Of a stretch of 64,000 nucleotides of DNA, positions 1 through 8,857 are shown in pieces. Position numbers and translations under genes: made by a program. The notes below the pieces were generated by a model. That model searched no databases. It saw only the letters and a program-made list of their open reading frames with translations, and was not told the DNA's origin. The first letter of the stretch is position 1. Each line of letters opens with the position of its first letter. The DNA is taken from assembly GCA_025517485.1 (NCBI GenBank), contig JAOPKB010000005.1:1-64000 (forward strand), written 5' to 3'. Source of the DNA: Natronoglomus mannanivorans. Its GTDB lineage: Archaea; Halobacteriota; Halobacteria; Halobacteriales; Natrialbaceae.

Positions 1-7
1 TTGTAGT

Positions 8-130
8 TCACGAGCGTTCTTCGATGAGTTCGTCAAGTTTCTCTTGGACGAACGACGAGAGGTTGAGGTGGTTCTCCTCGACCCACTCGGCTTGGTCGTC
101 GCGGATAGAGATGTTCTTGCGCGTTGCCAC
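8..130 (-). CDS. Small ribbon-helix-helix-like DNA-binding protein
   Basis: This is a 40-codon reading frame starting at GTG (130) and ending with TGA at 8-10. The protein begins VATRKNISIRDDQAEWVEEN and continues with a helix-rich LSSFVQEKLDELIEER tail. A basic beta-strand-like start followed by two amphipathic helices is the layout of ribbon-helix-helix repressors and antitoxins. Similar 40-55 residue proteins are common in haloarchaea, sometimes beside IS200/IS605-type elements. No partner is visible because the window starts 7 nt after the stop. The RHH assignment rests on pattern only; it could be an antitoxin or a transposon-linked regulator. Confidence 0.6.
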   Translation of the reverse strand: MATRKNISIRDDQAEWVEENHLNLSSFVQEKLDELIEERS

Positions 131-169
131 GCCACAATATACACAAACTACACAAATAAGGGTTGCGAT

Positions 170-300
170 TGCGTGGGCCTGTGGGCCGAGCGTCGGACGT
201 GTTTGATACTCGTGCGGCGCTGTATCCCCTCCCTACTCACTCCCTTCGGTCGCTCGTTGAGGAAGGGGCCTTAGCGCCTCAATTCAGGTAAGCACGACAG
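170..300. mobile_element. Possible right end of an IS200/IS605-type (TnpB) element
   Basis: A subterminal hairpin lies at 257-282: TTGAGG pairs with CCTCAA, and inside it AAGG pairs with CCTT, leaving an unpaired AGCG. It follows a run of CCCTCC and CTCCCTTCGG motifs. Imperfect hairpins of this kind mark the ends of IS200/IS605 elements, which lack terminal inverted repeats. No tnpA or tnpB gene is visible, so at most an end or remnant is present. From 300 to 559 I see nothing else except the AT-rich approach to the next gene. Confidence 0.3.
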
Positions 301-559
301 TCGAACAGCAGCTGCTCGAGTCCGATTAGAGGTGACGGATGCCACCGACTCGAGCGGGCACCGTCGCGCGATGTCCTGCATGGCCGTGTACTCACAGTTG
401 GTCGAGAACACTCGAATCGAACACCCCGCCTAACAATCACATATCCGACATTCTACTATCTAATTCTGAATCGGCCGATAGGCATTTGTATTGGTCGTAA
501 TCCAAGAAATTCATCTTCGAAGGAATCTTTTATAACAGATCGGAGTACACGTCCGAGCA

Positions 560-3500
560 ATGACTGAGACGCCGCGCGATGGGCGGTCGAAAACAGCCGT
601 CGTGCTGGTCTTTCTGCTGATCATCTCGCTGTTTGCGCCGATCGGAATCGGCGGGGCGACGGACGGAACGGACGCGACATCGGGTTCGCTGGTTCCGGCG
701 ACCAGCGCCGACCCAGCACCCCTGGATACCGAACTCGAGACCAGTGACGGCACGGTCGAGGTACTGCTCCGACTCGAGGGCGTCGACGAGACGGTTCTCG
801 CACGGAGCCACGACGGTGTGAGCGCGTTACGATCACACGCAGCCACCACGCAGGAGCCGTTCGAGCGATATATCGAGACGACCGACGGGATCGAACTCGA
901 AAACCGCTTTTGGATCTCGAACGCCCTGCTCGTGAGTGTCGATACCGAGACGTACGACCTCGAGCGATTCGCCCGACTCGAGGGTGTTGCGGGCGTCCAC
1001 GCGAATCACGAGGTTCGGCTTCCGGAGCCCGAGACTGTACCCGTGCACACGACGAGAACGGACTCGAGTGTCCAAACGACCGAGTACGAGCCGACCTCGC
1101 AGACGACGTACGGACTCGAGCAGATCAACGCACCACAGGTCTGGGACGTCTACGGGACGAAAGGTGAGGGAGTGAACGTTGCAGTTCTCGATACGGGCGT
1201 CGATCCCGATCATCCGGATATCGACATCTCACAGGAGAACTGGGCGGAGTTCGACGGTAACGGGGAGATGGTTTCGAGTGACCCACACGACAATCACGGC
1301 CACGGAACACACGTCTCCGGGACGGTGACCGGCGGTGACGCTTCTGGCGAATATATCGGCGTCGCACCGGAGGCGACGCTGCTGCACGGCAAGGTGCTCG
1401 GTGACGATGGCGGCGACACTGCGCAGGTGATGAGCGGCATGGAATGGGCAATCCAATCCGATGCTGACGTCATCAGTCTGAGCCTCGGTACTGACGAATA
1501 CAGCGATCTGCTCCTCGATGGCGTTCAGAACGCCCACGACGCAGACGTACTCGTCGTTGCCGCCGCAGGGAACCTCGGTGAGGGAACGACGGGATCCCCG
1601 GCGAATTTGTACGATTCCTTCGCAGTCGGTGCCTCCGATCAGGATTCGAATATCGCGGAATTTTCGGGTGGTGAAGAGGTCATCACCGATGACGCGTGGG
1701 ACGATCCGCCCGAACACTGGCCCGAGACGTACATCGTTCCCGATGTCGCCGCTCCGGGAGTGGATATCAAGAGCTCGGTTCCCGGAGGAGGCTACGACTG
1801 GATGCCTGGGACGTCGATGGCAACGCCGCACGTTTCCGGGACGGTTGCACTAATGCTCAGCGCCTCGGGTGGCAGCGCAGAACCGGAAACGATCCTGGAG
1901 AGTCTCGAGGCGAGCGCTTGGAAACCCGACGGAGAACCTGACGCCCAAGACGTTCGGTACGGCCACGGGATCATCGACGCCTACGCGGCGACCGAACTCG
2001 CTGTTGCCAACAGCGCCATCGCAGGAACCGTCACCGACGGCGAAGGAACTCCGATCGAGGACGGAACGGTCACGTCTGCGGACGGGATACGCACGATGAC
2101 CGACGAGAACGGGGCCTACGAACTTTACGCAGTGCCCGGTGAGCAGACCGTAACCGTCGACGCGTTCGGATACGTCGCCGATCAGGAAACGGTCAGCGTC
2201 GTGGAGAACGAGGTGACGACCCACGACGTCACCCTCGAGGCGGGCCTCGATGCAGCCGTCTTCGCGGATCAATATCACATTGCGGAAGGCGGTGACGAGA
2301 TCAGGACTTCGATCGAAGTGGCCCAGCTCGAGGAGTTTATCGTCGAACTCGAGGGAACCTACGACGAGTCGGACGCCACTCTCACCGTCGATGGGGTCGA
2401 ACGGGAGTTCGGAGAATCGATCGCGTTCGACACGCACAGCGGTCTCGTCACGGTCACCGTCGACACGACTCCGGACACGAGCGGCGAGCTCTCACTCAAT
2501 CATACGTTCAGTGCAGGGGACGACGAGAAGATCCTCGATACGGGCCCCACCTCGGTGTACGAGGAGGTGACACGTATCGGCATCGTCGACGACGGGAGTT
2601 ACGGCGAAGAGATCTCCGAGGTACTCGAAGCAGCGGTTCCCGAGAACACTGACGTTCGAGTCATCAGTTCTGATACAGCACTCGACGCGACCGATTACGA
2701 TTCGTACGTCGTCCAGAACATCGACGAAACCAACGCCGAAGCGTTCGTCTCGCAGACCGAACCGTCGGACGTCGGCGTCGTCTATCTCGACCAGTGGGGA
2801 CCCGATGCGAACGGAATACCGGTCTTTGCTGCGGAAACTGGTGATCCGACAGGCTGGAACGAGAACATTAACGAAGCACCGCCAGTCTACTACGAAGTCG
2901 AATCGACTCACCCGATCGTCGAGGGAATGGACCGGGGAGATCGATTCGATATCCACGACGAACCAGTTGGAGATCATACCTGGTTCGAGGGGACGTCGTT
3001 CACCGTGATCGCGTCGGTCGGCGATCAATACGAGGGGATCGCCGGCCCCGCTCTCGCCGTTGACGAGGAGACGAACACCGTTCTCGCATCGTCGCTCGGT
3101 CGAACGCAGTTCGTCAGCAACGACTTCTACACCAACGAAGCAGATGCCGTACTCACGAACGCCGTCGATTACGTGACCGACCGCGCCGAGTCCGAGACCG
3201 AGTCAGCAGCGTTCTACGGCACCGCCACGGTCGCCGGCGAACCGGCACCCAACGGCGCGACCGTCACCGCCGTCGTCGACGGCGAACCGCGGGCCACGAC
3301 GACCGTCACGAGCGGCGAGTACGGTACTTCGTCCGATCCCTTCCTCGTCGACGGGGCCAACGAAGACGACGGAAAGACGATCACCTTCACCGTCGACGAC
3401 ATGGCCGTCGAAGAAACTGCCACGTGGACGGCCGGCACTGTCGAGGAACTCGACCTCACCGTTCCCGGCGGCGACCTCAAGGGAACTATCGTGGACGATA

Positions 3501-4252
3501 TCCACACTGAACCGATCGCGGATGCGACGGTGGTCCTCCAGGATAGTGACGGCGCCGTAGTCAGCCAAACGACGACGACCGCTGCGGGGACCTACACGTT
3601 CGCAGACCTCACCCCTGGCGAGTACACCGTCGACGTCACGGCCGACGGATACGCTCCCGGTACGTCGACGGCGACGCTCGAGTCGAACGCAACCGAGACG
3701 GTCGACGTCACACTCGAGTACGAGAGTGCGTTCTTCCACCTCGCCGACCTCGAAGCCCCCGAGAGTGTCGATCAGGGTGAGTCGGTCGTGGTGAACGCGG
3801 CGGTCGAGAACGTCGGGGCGGAAGCCGGCGTACAGGACGTCACGCTCGAGGTCGACGGAGAGTCGATCGAGGACGACCCGCTCGAACTGAATCCTGCAGA
3901 GACCGAGACGGTGAGCCTCGAGTGGCCGACCAACGAGGACCACCTCGATTCCTACGCCATCACCGTTAGAACGGCAGACGACGAGCGAACGGTCTCGGTC
4001 GTCGTCCGCCCACCGGATGGACCGCCACCGATCGGCACCAGTGACAACCCACCACAGGACACGACCGGTGACGGCCTGTACGACGATCTCAACGGTGACG
4101 GAGCGCTGACCGTCTCCGACGTACAGGTCCTCTACGACAATCGCGATTCAGAGGTGGTACAGGATCACGCGTACGCGTTCGACTTCGCTGGGAACGGCAC
4201 AGTCGGCGTTTCCGACGTGCAAGCACTCTACGTGCAATTGACGGAGGCCTGA
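560..4252 (+). CDS. Secreted subtilisin-like serine protease with C-terminal dockerin
   Basis: This 1,230-residue exported protease is far longer than halolysins (about 400-530). It has a Sec-like signal (residues 12-33), an inhibitor-I9-like propeptide (about 60-150) and an S8 domain with the complete triad: D211 in VLDTGVD, H248 in HGHGTHV and S419 in GTSMATPHV. The oxyanion Asn is N338. After the catalytic domain come a carboxypeptidase-regulatory-like beta domain (about 485-560), a long middle region (about 680-870) that may be a ThuA/GATase-like fold, another beta domain (about 975-1050) and a CARDB-like domain (about 1060-1150). The last 65 residues form a type-I dockerin with two calcium loops (DLNGDGALTVSDVQ and FAGNGTVGVSDVQ). 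The next gene starts 3 nt later and encodes a cohesin-like anchor, so surface docking of the protease is inferred. Confidence 0.93.
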   Translation: MTETPRDGRSKTAVVLVFLLIISLFAPIGIGGATDGTDATSGSLVPATSADPAPLDTELETSDGTVEVLLRLEGVDETVLARSHDGVSALRSHAATTQEPFERYIETTDGIELENRFWISNALLVSVDTETYDLERFARLEGVAGVHANHEVRLPEPETVPVHTTRTDSSVQTTEYEPTSQTTYGLEQINAPQVWDVYGTKGEGVNVAVLDTGVDPDHPDIDISQENWAEFDGNGEMVSSDPHDNHGHGTHVSGTVTGGDASGEYIGVAPEATLLHGKVLGDDGGDTAQVMSGMEWAIQSDADVISLSLGTDEYSDLLLDGVQNAHDADVLVVAAAGNLGEGTTGSPANLYDSFAVGASDQDSNIAEFSGGEEVITDDAWDDPPEHWPETYIVPDVAAPGVDIKSSVPGGGYDWMPGTSMATPHVSGTVALMLSASGGSAEPETILESLEASAWKPDGEPDAQDVRYGHGIIDAYAATELAVANSAIAGTVTDGEGTPIEDGTVTSADGIRTMTDENGAYELYAVPGEQTVTVDAFGYVADQETVSVVENEVTTHDVTLEAGLDAAVFADQYHIAEGGDEIRTSIEVAQLEEFIVELEGTYDESDATLTVDGVEREFGESIAFDTHSGLVTVTVDTTPDTSGELSLNHTFSAGDDEKILDTGPTSVYEEVTRIGIVDDGSYGEEISEVLEAAVPENTDVRVISSDTALDATDYDSYVVQNIDETNAEAFVSQTEPSDVGVVYLDQWGPDANGIPVFAAETGDPTGWNENINEAPPVYYEVESTHPIVEGMDRGDRFDIHDEPVGDHTWFEGTSFTVIASVGDQYEGIAGPALAVDEETNTVLASSLGRTQFVSNDFYTNEADAVLTNAVDYVTDRAESETESAAFYGTATVAGEPAPNGATVTAVVDGEPRATTTVTSGEYGTSSDPFLVDGANEDDGKTITFTVDDMAVEETATWTAGTVEELDLTVPGGDLKGTIVDDIHTEPIADATVVLQDSDGAVVSQTTTTAAGTYTFADLTPGEYTVDVTADGYAPGTSTATLESNATETVDVTLEYESAFFHLADLEAPESVDQGESVVVNAAVENVGAEAGVQDVTLEVDGESIEDDPLELNPAETETVSLEWPTNEDHLDSYAITVRTADDERTVSVVVRPPDGPPPIGTSDNPPQDTTGDGLYDDLNGDGALTVSDVQVLYDNRDSEVVQDHAYAFDFAGNGTVGVSDVQALYVQLTEA

Positions 4253-4255
4253 GCG

Positions 4256-5791
4256 ATGATACGAACGAACGATCGCTCGAGACGACACACCCGACCGCGA
4301 CTCCGATGGCGATACGCTCTCGTTCTCGCACTCGTCGTGATCGGTCTCCTATTCGGGGTCGCGGCTCTCACAGCGGCGCAGGTCGGCGCCGCCACTGCGG
4401 TCGCCGACGCGACCGATTCGAGCGTCGACGTCACGATACTCGAATCCCAGTCGGTCCAGGCCGGGACGACGACGAACGCGACGGTCGTCGCCGAAGGCGC
4501 CGAAAACGGGATCAGCACGTACGAAGTAACCGTAACCTCGAGTGACGCGTCCGTCGCCACGCTCGATGACGTCGAGGTTCACGCTGGCGACGGGGACAAC
4601 GCCCCGCTCACGGAGGTCGAACGGGCGGACGACGGCTCGGAGCTCACGGTTACCGTCGCGTTGCTGGACGCGACACACGAGCCGGCCGACGAGATCGAAC
4701 TCTTCGACGTGGCGGTGGCCGGGCAGGCCGTCGGCGAGGCAGACCTCGATGTCGTCGCGGTCCGCGAACTGACGGATCTCGACGTCGACGAGTACGACGT
4801 CGGCCACCGTGGTGGAGCCGCCGTGACGGTGACCGACCTCGAGGGAGCGTTCGCAGTGACGGGACCAGAACAGATCGACGAGGGACAGGACGTGAACGCG
4901 ACCGTCTCGATGACCGGTGCCGACGGCGGTCTCAGCGCCTATGAGTTCACACTCGCGGCCAACGAGAGCGACGTGGTAACCCTGCACAACGTCTCGGTCC
5001 ACGCCGAGGGTGCGGACGGACCGATGGTTGCCACCGACGTCAGCGAGAACGGATCGACGATGACGGTTACGGTCGCGTTGCTCGACGCCGTTCACGAGCC
5101 AGCGGCCGAAATCGATCTTCTCGACGTCACGCTCACCGGCCAGACCGAGGGAACTGTCGAACTCGCAGTCACCGACGTTGGCGACGTGGCCTCTCTCGAC
5201 CACCGCCAGTACGTCGTCGAGAACGCCGACGGACTGGTCGTCGACGTCGCCGGCGCCCCCGGCGGCGGATTCCTCCCGCCGCCTGCACCCGAGGACGCCA
5301 GCGAGAGTGAGGGCGAGGGTGACGACCCGGCAGCCTTCGAACTCGGCGCGATCGACGTTCCCGACGAGGTCGTCGCCGGTGAGAACGTCTCGGTCGGCGT
5401 CCCGGTCGAGAACGTCGGCGGGGACGCCGGAACGGTAACTGGTTCCGTCTCACTCGACGGGACCGTTTACGAGACAGCGGCCGTCGAAATCGACGGTGGA
5501 TCGACGGACGTCGTCGCCGTCGACGTGACGGCGCCCGCGACCCCGGACGAGTACGAACTCGTCGTTCAGATAGCCGACGACGAGTCCGTGACCACGCTGA
5601 CGGTCGTCGAAGCTGAGGTGGACGACTCGGCAGACGACGGCGAATCGACGGATGCGTCCACTGATTCGCCGACAGACGACGAGAGTGGGTCGGAATCCGG
5701 CGACGACGACATGGCTGGGTTCGGTATCATCGCCGCGCTGGGAGCGATCCTCGCGATCGGACTCTCTCTCCGCCAGCGTCGAGGTGCGTAG
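4256..5791 (+). CDS. Surface-anchored protein with two cohesin-like repeats and a CARDB domain
   Basis: This 511-residue protein begins 3 nt after the dockerin-protease stop and is almost certainly co-transcribed. It has a basic N-terminus and a signal segment (about 20-46), then two homologous modules at about 57-193 and 198-331. Each module contains a G-S-YE-T strand block (GISTYEVTVTSS and GLSAYEFTLAAN), a LTVTVALLDATHEPA-like block and a closing VTV strand. The strand order resembles cohesin domains. A CARDB-like domain (about 355-445) follows, then an acidic Asp/Ser linker and a C-terminal hydrophobic helix (AGFGIIAALGAILAIGLSL) ending in RQRR. This tail resembles PGF-CTERM with AGF in place of PGF, so archaeosortase processing is possible but unproven. 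The cohesin call is fold-level pattern recognition. Confidence 0.8.
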   Translation: MIRTNDRSRRHTRPRLRWRYALVLALVVIGLLFGVAALTAAQVGAATAVADATDSSVDVTILESQSVQAGTTTNATVVAEGAENGISTYEVTVTSSDASVATLDDVEVHAGDGDNAPLTEVERADDGSELTVTVALLDATHEPADEIELFDVAVAGQAVGEADLDVVAVRELTDLDVDEYDVGHRGGAAVTVTDLEGAFAVTGPEQIDEGQDVNATVSMTGADGGLSAYEFTLAANESDVVTLHNVSVHAEGADGPMVATDVSENGSTMTVTVALLDAVHEPAAEIDLLDVTLTGQTEGTVELAVTDVGDVASLDHRQYVVENADGLVVDVAGAPGGGFLPPPAPEDASESEGEGDDPAAFELGAIDVPDEVVAGENVSVGVPVENVGGDAGTVTGSVSLDGTVYETAAVEIDGGSTDVVAVDVTAPATPDEYELVVQIADDESVTTLTVVEAEVDDSADDGESTDASTDSPTDDESGSESGDDDMAGFGIIAALGAILAIGLSLRQRRGA

Positions 5792-6121
5792 TCGCCGTTC
5801 GACCGAGTCTCGAGTGGTCGATAACCGATTCCGAGTCGGAGTGTGGCCCAGTCTGGGTCTGTCGGGACACCACAGCCAGTCCGACACACTGCCATTAGTA
5901 TTGGAAACATCTGACAGCACGGTCCGAGAGCCGCGTGGACACCCGAATGTCGAGACTCCGATCGAAACCGTTCGAGACACTCGAGAGTGCCCAAAAACGA
6001 AATGTTCTCCGGACGTCCGAAATAAGTTTCCAGTACCGACGACGAATCATACGCTGTGAATGAAACGACAACGAGGAGAGAGGACCGGGTTTTATGCGGG
6101 TGTTTGACATAGAGAGGAGAG
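5792..6121. other. Intergenic region, no gene seen
   Basis: No coding-quality frame is present. An AT-richer stretch (about 5990-6060) and a TTTTATG element near 6091-6097 probably supply the promoter of the next gene, whose start at 6122 is preceded by a purine-rich GAGAGGAGAG ribosome-binding stretch. Confidence 0.6.
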
Positions 6122-6529
6122 ATGGCGTCTCACGGGATGGACCGACGGACGATCTCGAGACGGGGCCAGCTCACGGTCCCCGAGTCCCTCGAGTCGGATA
6201 GCATCGTGACTGTCGACGAGCCGGCCGTCTGGGGAACCCACGAGGACGGCACGGTAGCCGTCCTCAGCCGTACTCGAGACGTGATCGACACGCACCCCGA
6301 ACTGACGGTTGCCGGGACGTCGGTACCGGACGCGACGGGAACCGTCGCGGTTCCGGTGCCCGTCTTCGAGACGGTGGCGGGAATCGAACCTCGAGAGACG
6401 GTCGTGTTCGTCTCCACGCAGGCGTTGCGTGCTCGAGGGGCGGTCGCCGTCGTTTCCGAACGTCAGTTTGTGGGGGAATCGAAGCCAGTGACGTCGCTGG
6501 CACGTCTGGAGCAAGTAGACGGTTCTTGA
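6122..6529 (+). CDS. Conserved hypothetical protein, possible AbrB-like N-terminus
   Basis: A 135-residue soluble protein of unknown function. The first 25 residues (MDRRTISRRGQLTVPESLES) recall the swapped-hairpin AbrB motif, in which a short strand is followed by G-x-(L/V)-T-(V/I)-P. The remainder is rich in valine strands and lacks the usual partner toxin. ATG at 6122 has a strong upstream GAGGAGAG; an internal ATG at 6137 is a possible alternative start. It lies alone between the cohesin-like operon and the convergent multicopper oxidase gene. A regulatory role is only a guess. Confidence 0.7.
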   Translation: MASHGMDRRTISRRGQLTVPESLESDSIVTVDEPAVWGTHEDGTVAVLSRTRDVIDTHPELTVAGTSVPDATGTVAVPVPVFETVAGIEPRETVVFVSTQALRARGAVAVVSERQFVGESKPVTSLARLEQVDGS

Positions 6530-6667
6530 ATTGTACTGACGAACCGAAATGAATGAGCAGAAACTGTCGCCGAACCGTTAATAGAAAGAGAAGCACCCTC
6601 ACGGCGGCGATGGGTAGGTTCTAACGGTCGGTAGTATCTCCTGCACCGTTGTTCGGTCAGAGAGTTA

Positions 6668-8857
6668 TCATCGACCACGTCCGGGTTTACCGGAACGACC
6701 GCGTCCGGGTTTACCGGAACGACCACGTCCGGGTTTACCAGAACGACCGCGTCCGGGTTTACCAGAACGACCGCGTCCGGGTTTACCAGAACGACCACGT
6801 CCGGGTTTGTTGGTCCCGTTCTCTCCGACGACCTCGAAGGGACGCATCATATCGTGTTCTTCGTGTTCGAGAACGTGACAGTGGAACGGGAATTTTCCGG
6901 GGAAGTCCCCGAACTGCACGGCGATTCGGACGGTTTCGCCCGGATCGACCCGGACGACGTCTTTGCCACCTCGTTCGTTCGGGAGGGGGCCCGTCGGGTG
7001 GTCCATGTCACCCTCGTCCATGCCGTCTTCCATGCCGTCCATCTCGTCGTGGTCGTCGTGACGTTCGCGATCGATGACCCTGAACTCGACGAGGTGGAGG
7101 TGAATGGGATGGGTATGATGGTCGTCGTTTACGAGTTCCCAGATCTCGGTCGATCCGAGTTTCGGTTTGATGTCGACGGAGTCACCCCAGTGTTTGTCGT
7201 TCAGCGTGTGAACCATGAGTCCGTGCTCGTCCTCGCCCATTCCCATAGTGATCTCCCGTGTTATCTCCGCGTCGTCCGGGTCTGGCCCGTTGCGGTCCGG
7301 AAGCGTCAACTCGGTCGGGTCGGCGCTGGTGTCCGGCCGCTCGACTTCGTCAGCCACCTGGATCTGCATGATCTCGGGGAGTTGTGGATGGTCCACGTCG
7401 CCATGGCCCATACCGTCGTCGTGGTCCATACCGTCATCATGGTCCATGCCATCGTCGTGGTCCATGCCATCGTCGTGGTCCATGCCATCGTCGTGGTCCA
7501 TGCCATCGTCGTGGTCCATGCCATCGTCGTGGTCCATACCGTCATCATGGTCCATGCCATCGTCGTGGTCCATACCGTCATCATGGTCCATGCCATCGTC
7601 GTGGTCCATGCCATCGTCGTGGTCCATGCCATCGTCGTCACCGTGGCCGCCATGGTCCATATCCATGCCACCCGCGTACGGGAACTCGGCATCGTTGGTG
7701 AGGGTGAACGTCTCGCCGGCGTACTCGGAGAAGTCGACGATAACGTCCGCTCGCTCGAACGGAGACATCACAAGCGAATGGAGGTCTCCACCGTGACCGA
7801 TCGAGACGACCTCCTCGAGGAACCCGTGACCGGGTGAGATCTGATAGAGGGTTGGAACGTCTTCGTCACCGTGATCGTGACCGTGATCATGTCCGTCCTC
7901 CCCATCGTGTTCGTGTCCGTCCTCCCCATCGTGTTCGTGTCCGTCCTCGTCCTCGAGCTCCGAGGCGAGTCCGAGATCGAACGTCCGCGCGTTCGAGGCG
8001 TTGATGATTCGGAAACGGTACTTTCGGGGTTCGACCTCGAGAGTGGGCCACGCAGCCCCGTTGACGGTTGCGACGTCGCCGCTGACGTCCGCCATGAACT
8101 CGTCTGGATACTGGAGTGAACCGTCCTCGTCGAACGATCGATCCGCCAGAACGAGCGGGATGTCGTACTCGCCGTCCGGCAGGTTCAGTCGCTTTTCCTC
8201 CGGACTTCGGATGTAGTAGGGACCGACCAGCCCAGCGTAGTTGTTGAGTCGGGTCAGCCCTCGTGTGTGATCGTGATACGTCGACGTTAGCCGAGACTGA
8301 CGGTTCGGAAGCACCTGAACGTCCCTGGCGCGTCGAGGACCCTCGACCCCGTCGGGGGAGATCCACATGTCGGCCTGGCCGTCGCTCTCGGGCGGGACGT
8401 TGAGTCCGTGAAAGTGAGTGGAGTTGCGCACTTCCGGGACTTCACCGTCGTAGCCGACGTAGTTCTCTGGTGTGGTCCCGTCGATACGCTCGTCGACCTC
8501 GAACAGGTGATCGTCCGGAAGCTGGCTGATGTCGACTTCGACCGCCAGCGGCTTTCCGCGCCGACCCGCGATGATCGGGCCTGGGAACTGGCCGTCGAAT
8601 CCCCAGATCGTGGTGTCGTCGAGATTCGGATGGAAACTGTGCTCGGCCTCCTGAATCTTGACTTCGTGATAATCGACACCCCCTCGTCTGCTATCGGGTT
8701 CTCGCTCCTCTGGAATCGGCAGCGATTGGACGTACTTCTCGAGTTCGGGAGACGATCCCTCCTCCATGGTCACCGCACCTGATACCCCCATGACTCCGAG
8801 AAGGCTAGCCGTTCCCCCTGCGGCTAACAGCTTCCTTCTCGATATATTGACAGTCAT
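6668..8857 (-). CDS. Tat-exported multicopper oxidase (laccase/bilirubin-oxidase type) with Met-His-Asp repeats
   Basis: This is a 729-residue cupredoxin oxidase that oxidises phenolic compounds or metal ions and reduces O2 to water. I placed the start at ATG 8857 because it puts the twin-arginine signal SRRKLLAAGG at residues 6-15; the frame is open to 8905. All four copper motifs are present: THFHG (H148, H150), YHDH (H195, H197), HPIHLHLVEF (about 583-592) and FHCHVLEHEEHDMM (about 657-670). Three features are unusual: a His-Asp-Glu-Gly insert (about 300-332), twelve copies of MDHDDG (about 410-482) and a C-terminal Lys-Pro-Gly-Arg tail of six KPGRGR units. Haloarchaeal laccases are known, but these low-complexity inserts are unusually long. 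Copper buffering by the inserts is inferred. Confidence 0.92.
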   Translation of the reverse strand: MTVNISRRKLLAAGGTASLLGVMGVSGAVTMEEGSSPELEKYVQSLPIPEEREPDSRRGGVDYHEVKIQEAEHSFHPNLDDTTIWGFDGQFPGPIIAGRRGKPLAVEVDISQLPDDHLFEVDERIDGTTPENYVGYDGEVPEVRNSTHFHGLNVPPESDGQADMWISPDGVEGPRRARDVQVLPNRQSRLTSTYHDHTRGLTRLNNYAGLVGPYYIRSPEEKRLNLPDGEYDIPLVLADRSFDEDGSLQYPDEFMADVSGDVATVNGAAWPTLEVEPRKYRFRIINASNARTFDLGLASELEDEDGHEHDGEDGHEHDGEDGHDHGHDHGDEDVPTLYQISPGHGFLEEVVSIGHGGDLHSLVMSPFERADVIVDFSEYAGETFTLTNDAEFPYAGGMDMDHGGHGDDDGMDHDDGMDHDDGMDHDDGMDHDDGMDHDDGMDHDDGMDHDDGMDHDDGMDHDDGMDHDDGMDHDDGMDHDDGMGHGDVDHPQLPEIMQIQVADEVERPDTSADPTELTLPDRNGPDPDDAEITREITMGMGEDEHGLMVHTLNDKHWGDSVDIKPKLGSTEIWELVNDDHHTHPIHLHLVEFRVIDRERHDDHDEMDGMEDGMDEGDMDHPTGPLPNERGGKDVVRVDPGETVRIAVQFGDFPGKFPFHCHVLEHEEHDMMRPFEVVGENGTNKPGRGRSGKPGRGRSGKPGRGRSGKPGRGRSGKPGRGRSGKPGRGR
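6671..6808 (-). repeat. 24-bp in-frame tandem repeat at the 3' end of the oxidase gene
   Basis: Five full 24-bp units plus an 18-bp partial unit encode KPGRGRSG repeats. The repeat ends one base after the TGA stop, so it makes up the complete C-terminal tail. Copies differ only by scattered single-base changes (GGA/AGA and ACG/GCG positions), which indicates recent expansion by slippage or unequal exchange. Confidence 0.95.
7412..7627 (-). repeat. 18-bp in-frame tandem repeat encoding MDHDDG x12
   Basis: Twelve 18-bp units (216 bp) lie inside the multicopper oxidase gene. Two unit types alternate, differing at GTC/ATC and GTG/ATG codon positions (for example in the units around 7427-7444, 7535-7552 and 7571-7588), while all encode MDHDDG. 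The synonymous pattern records past block duplications. Flanking degenerate units encode MGHGD and MDHGGHGDDDG. Confidence 0.95.

Noticed and set aside
6671-6808. 24-bp direct repeats suggestive of a CRISPR or iteron array
   Set aside because: No spacers; they are the in-frame 3' end of the oxidase gene.
7387-7640. Regular repeats suggestive of a CRISPR array
   Set aside because: The units are 18 bp, directly adjacent without spacers, and read in frame as MDHDDG inside the oxidase gene.
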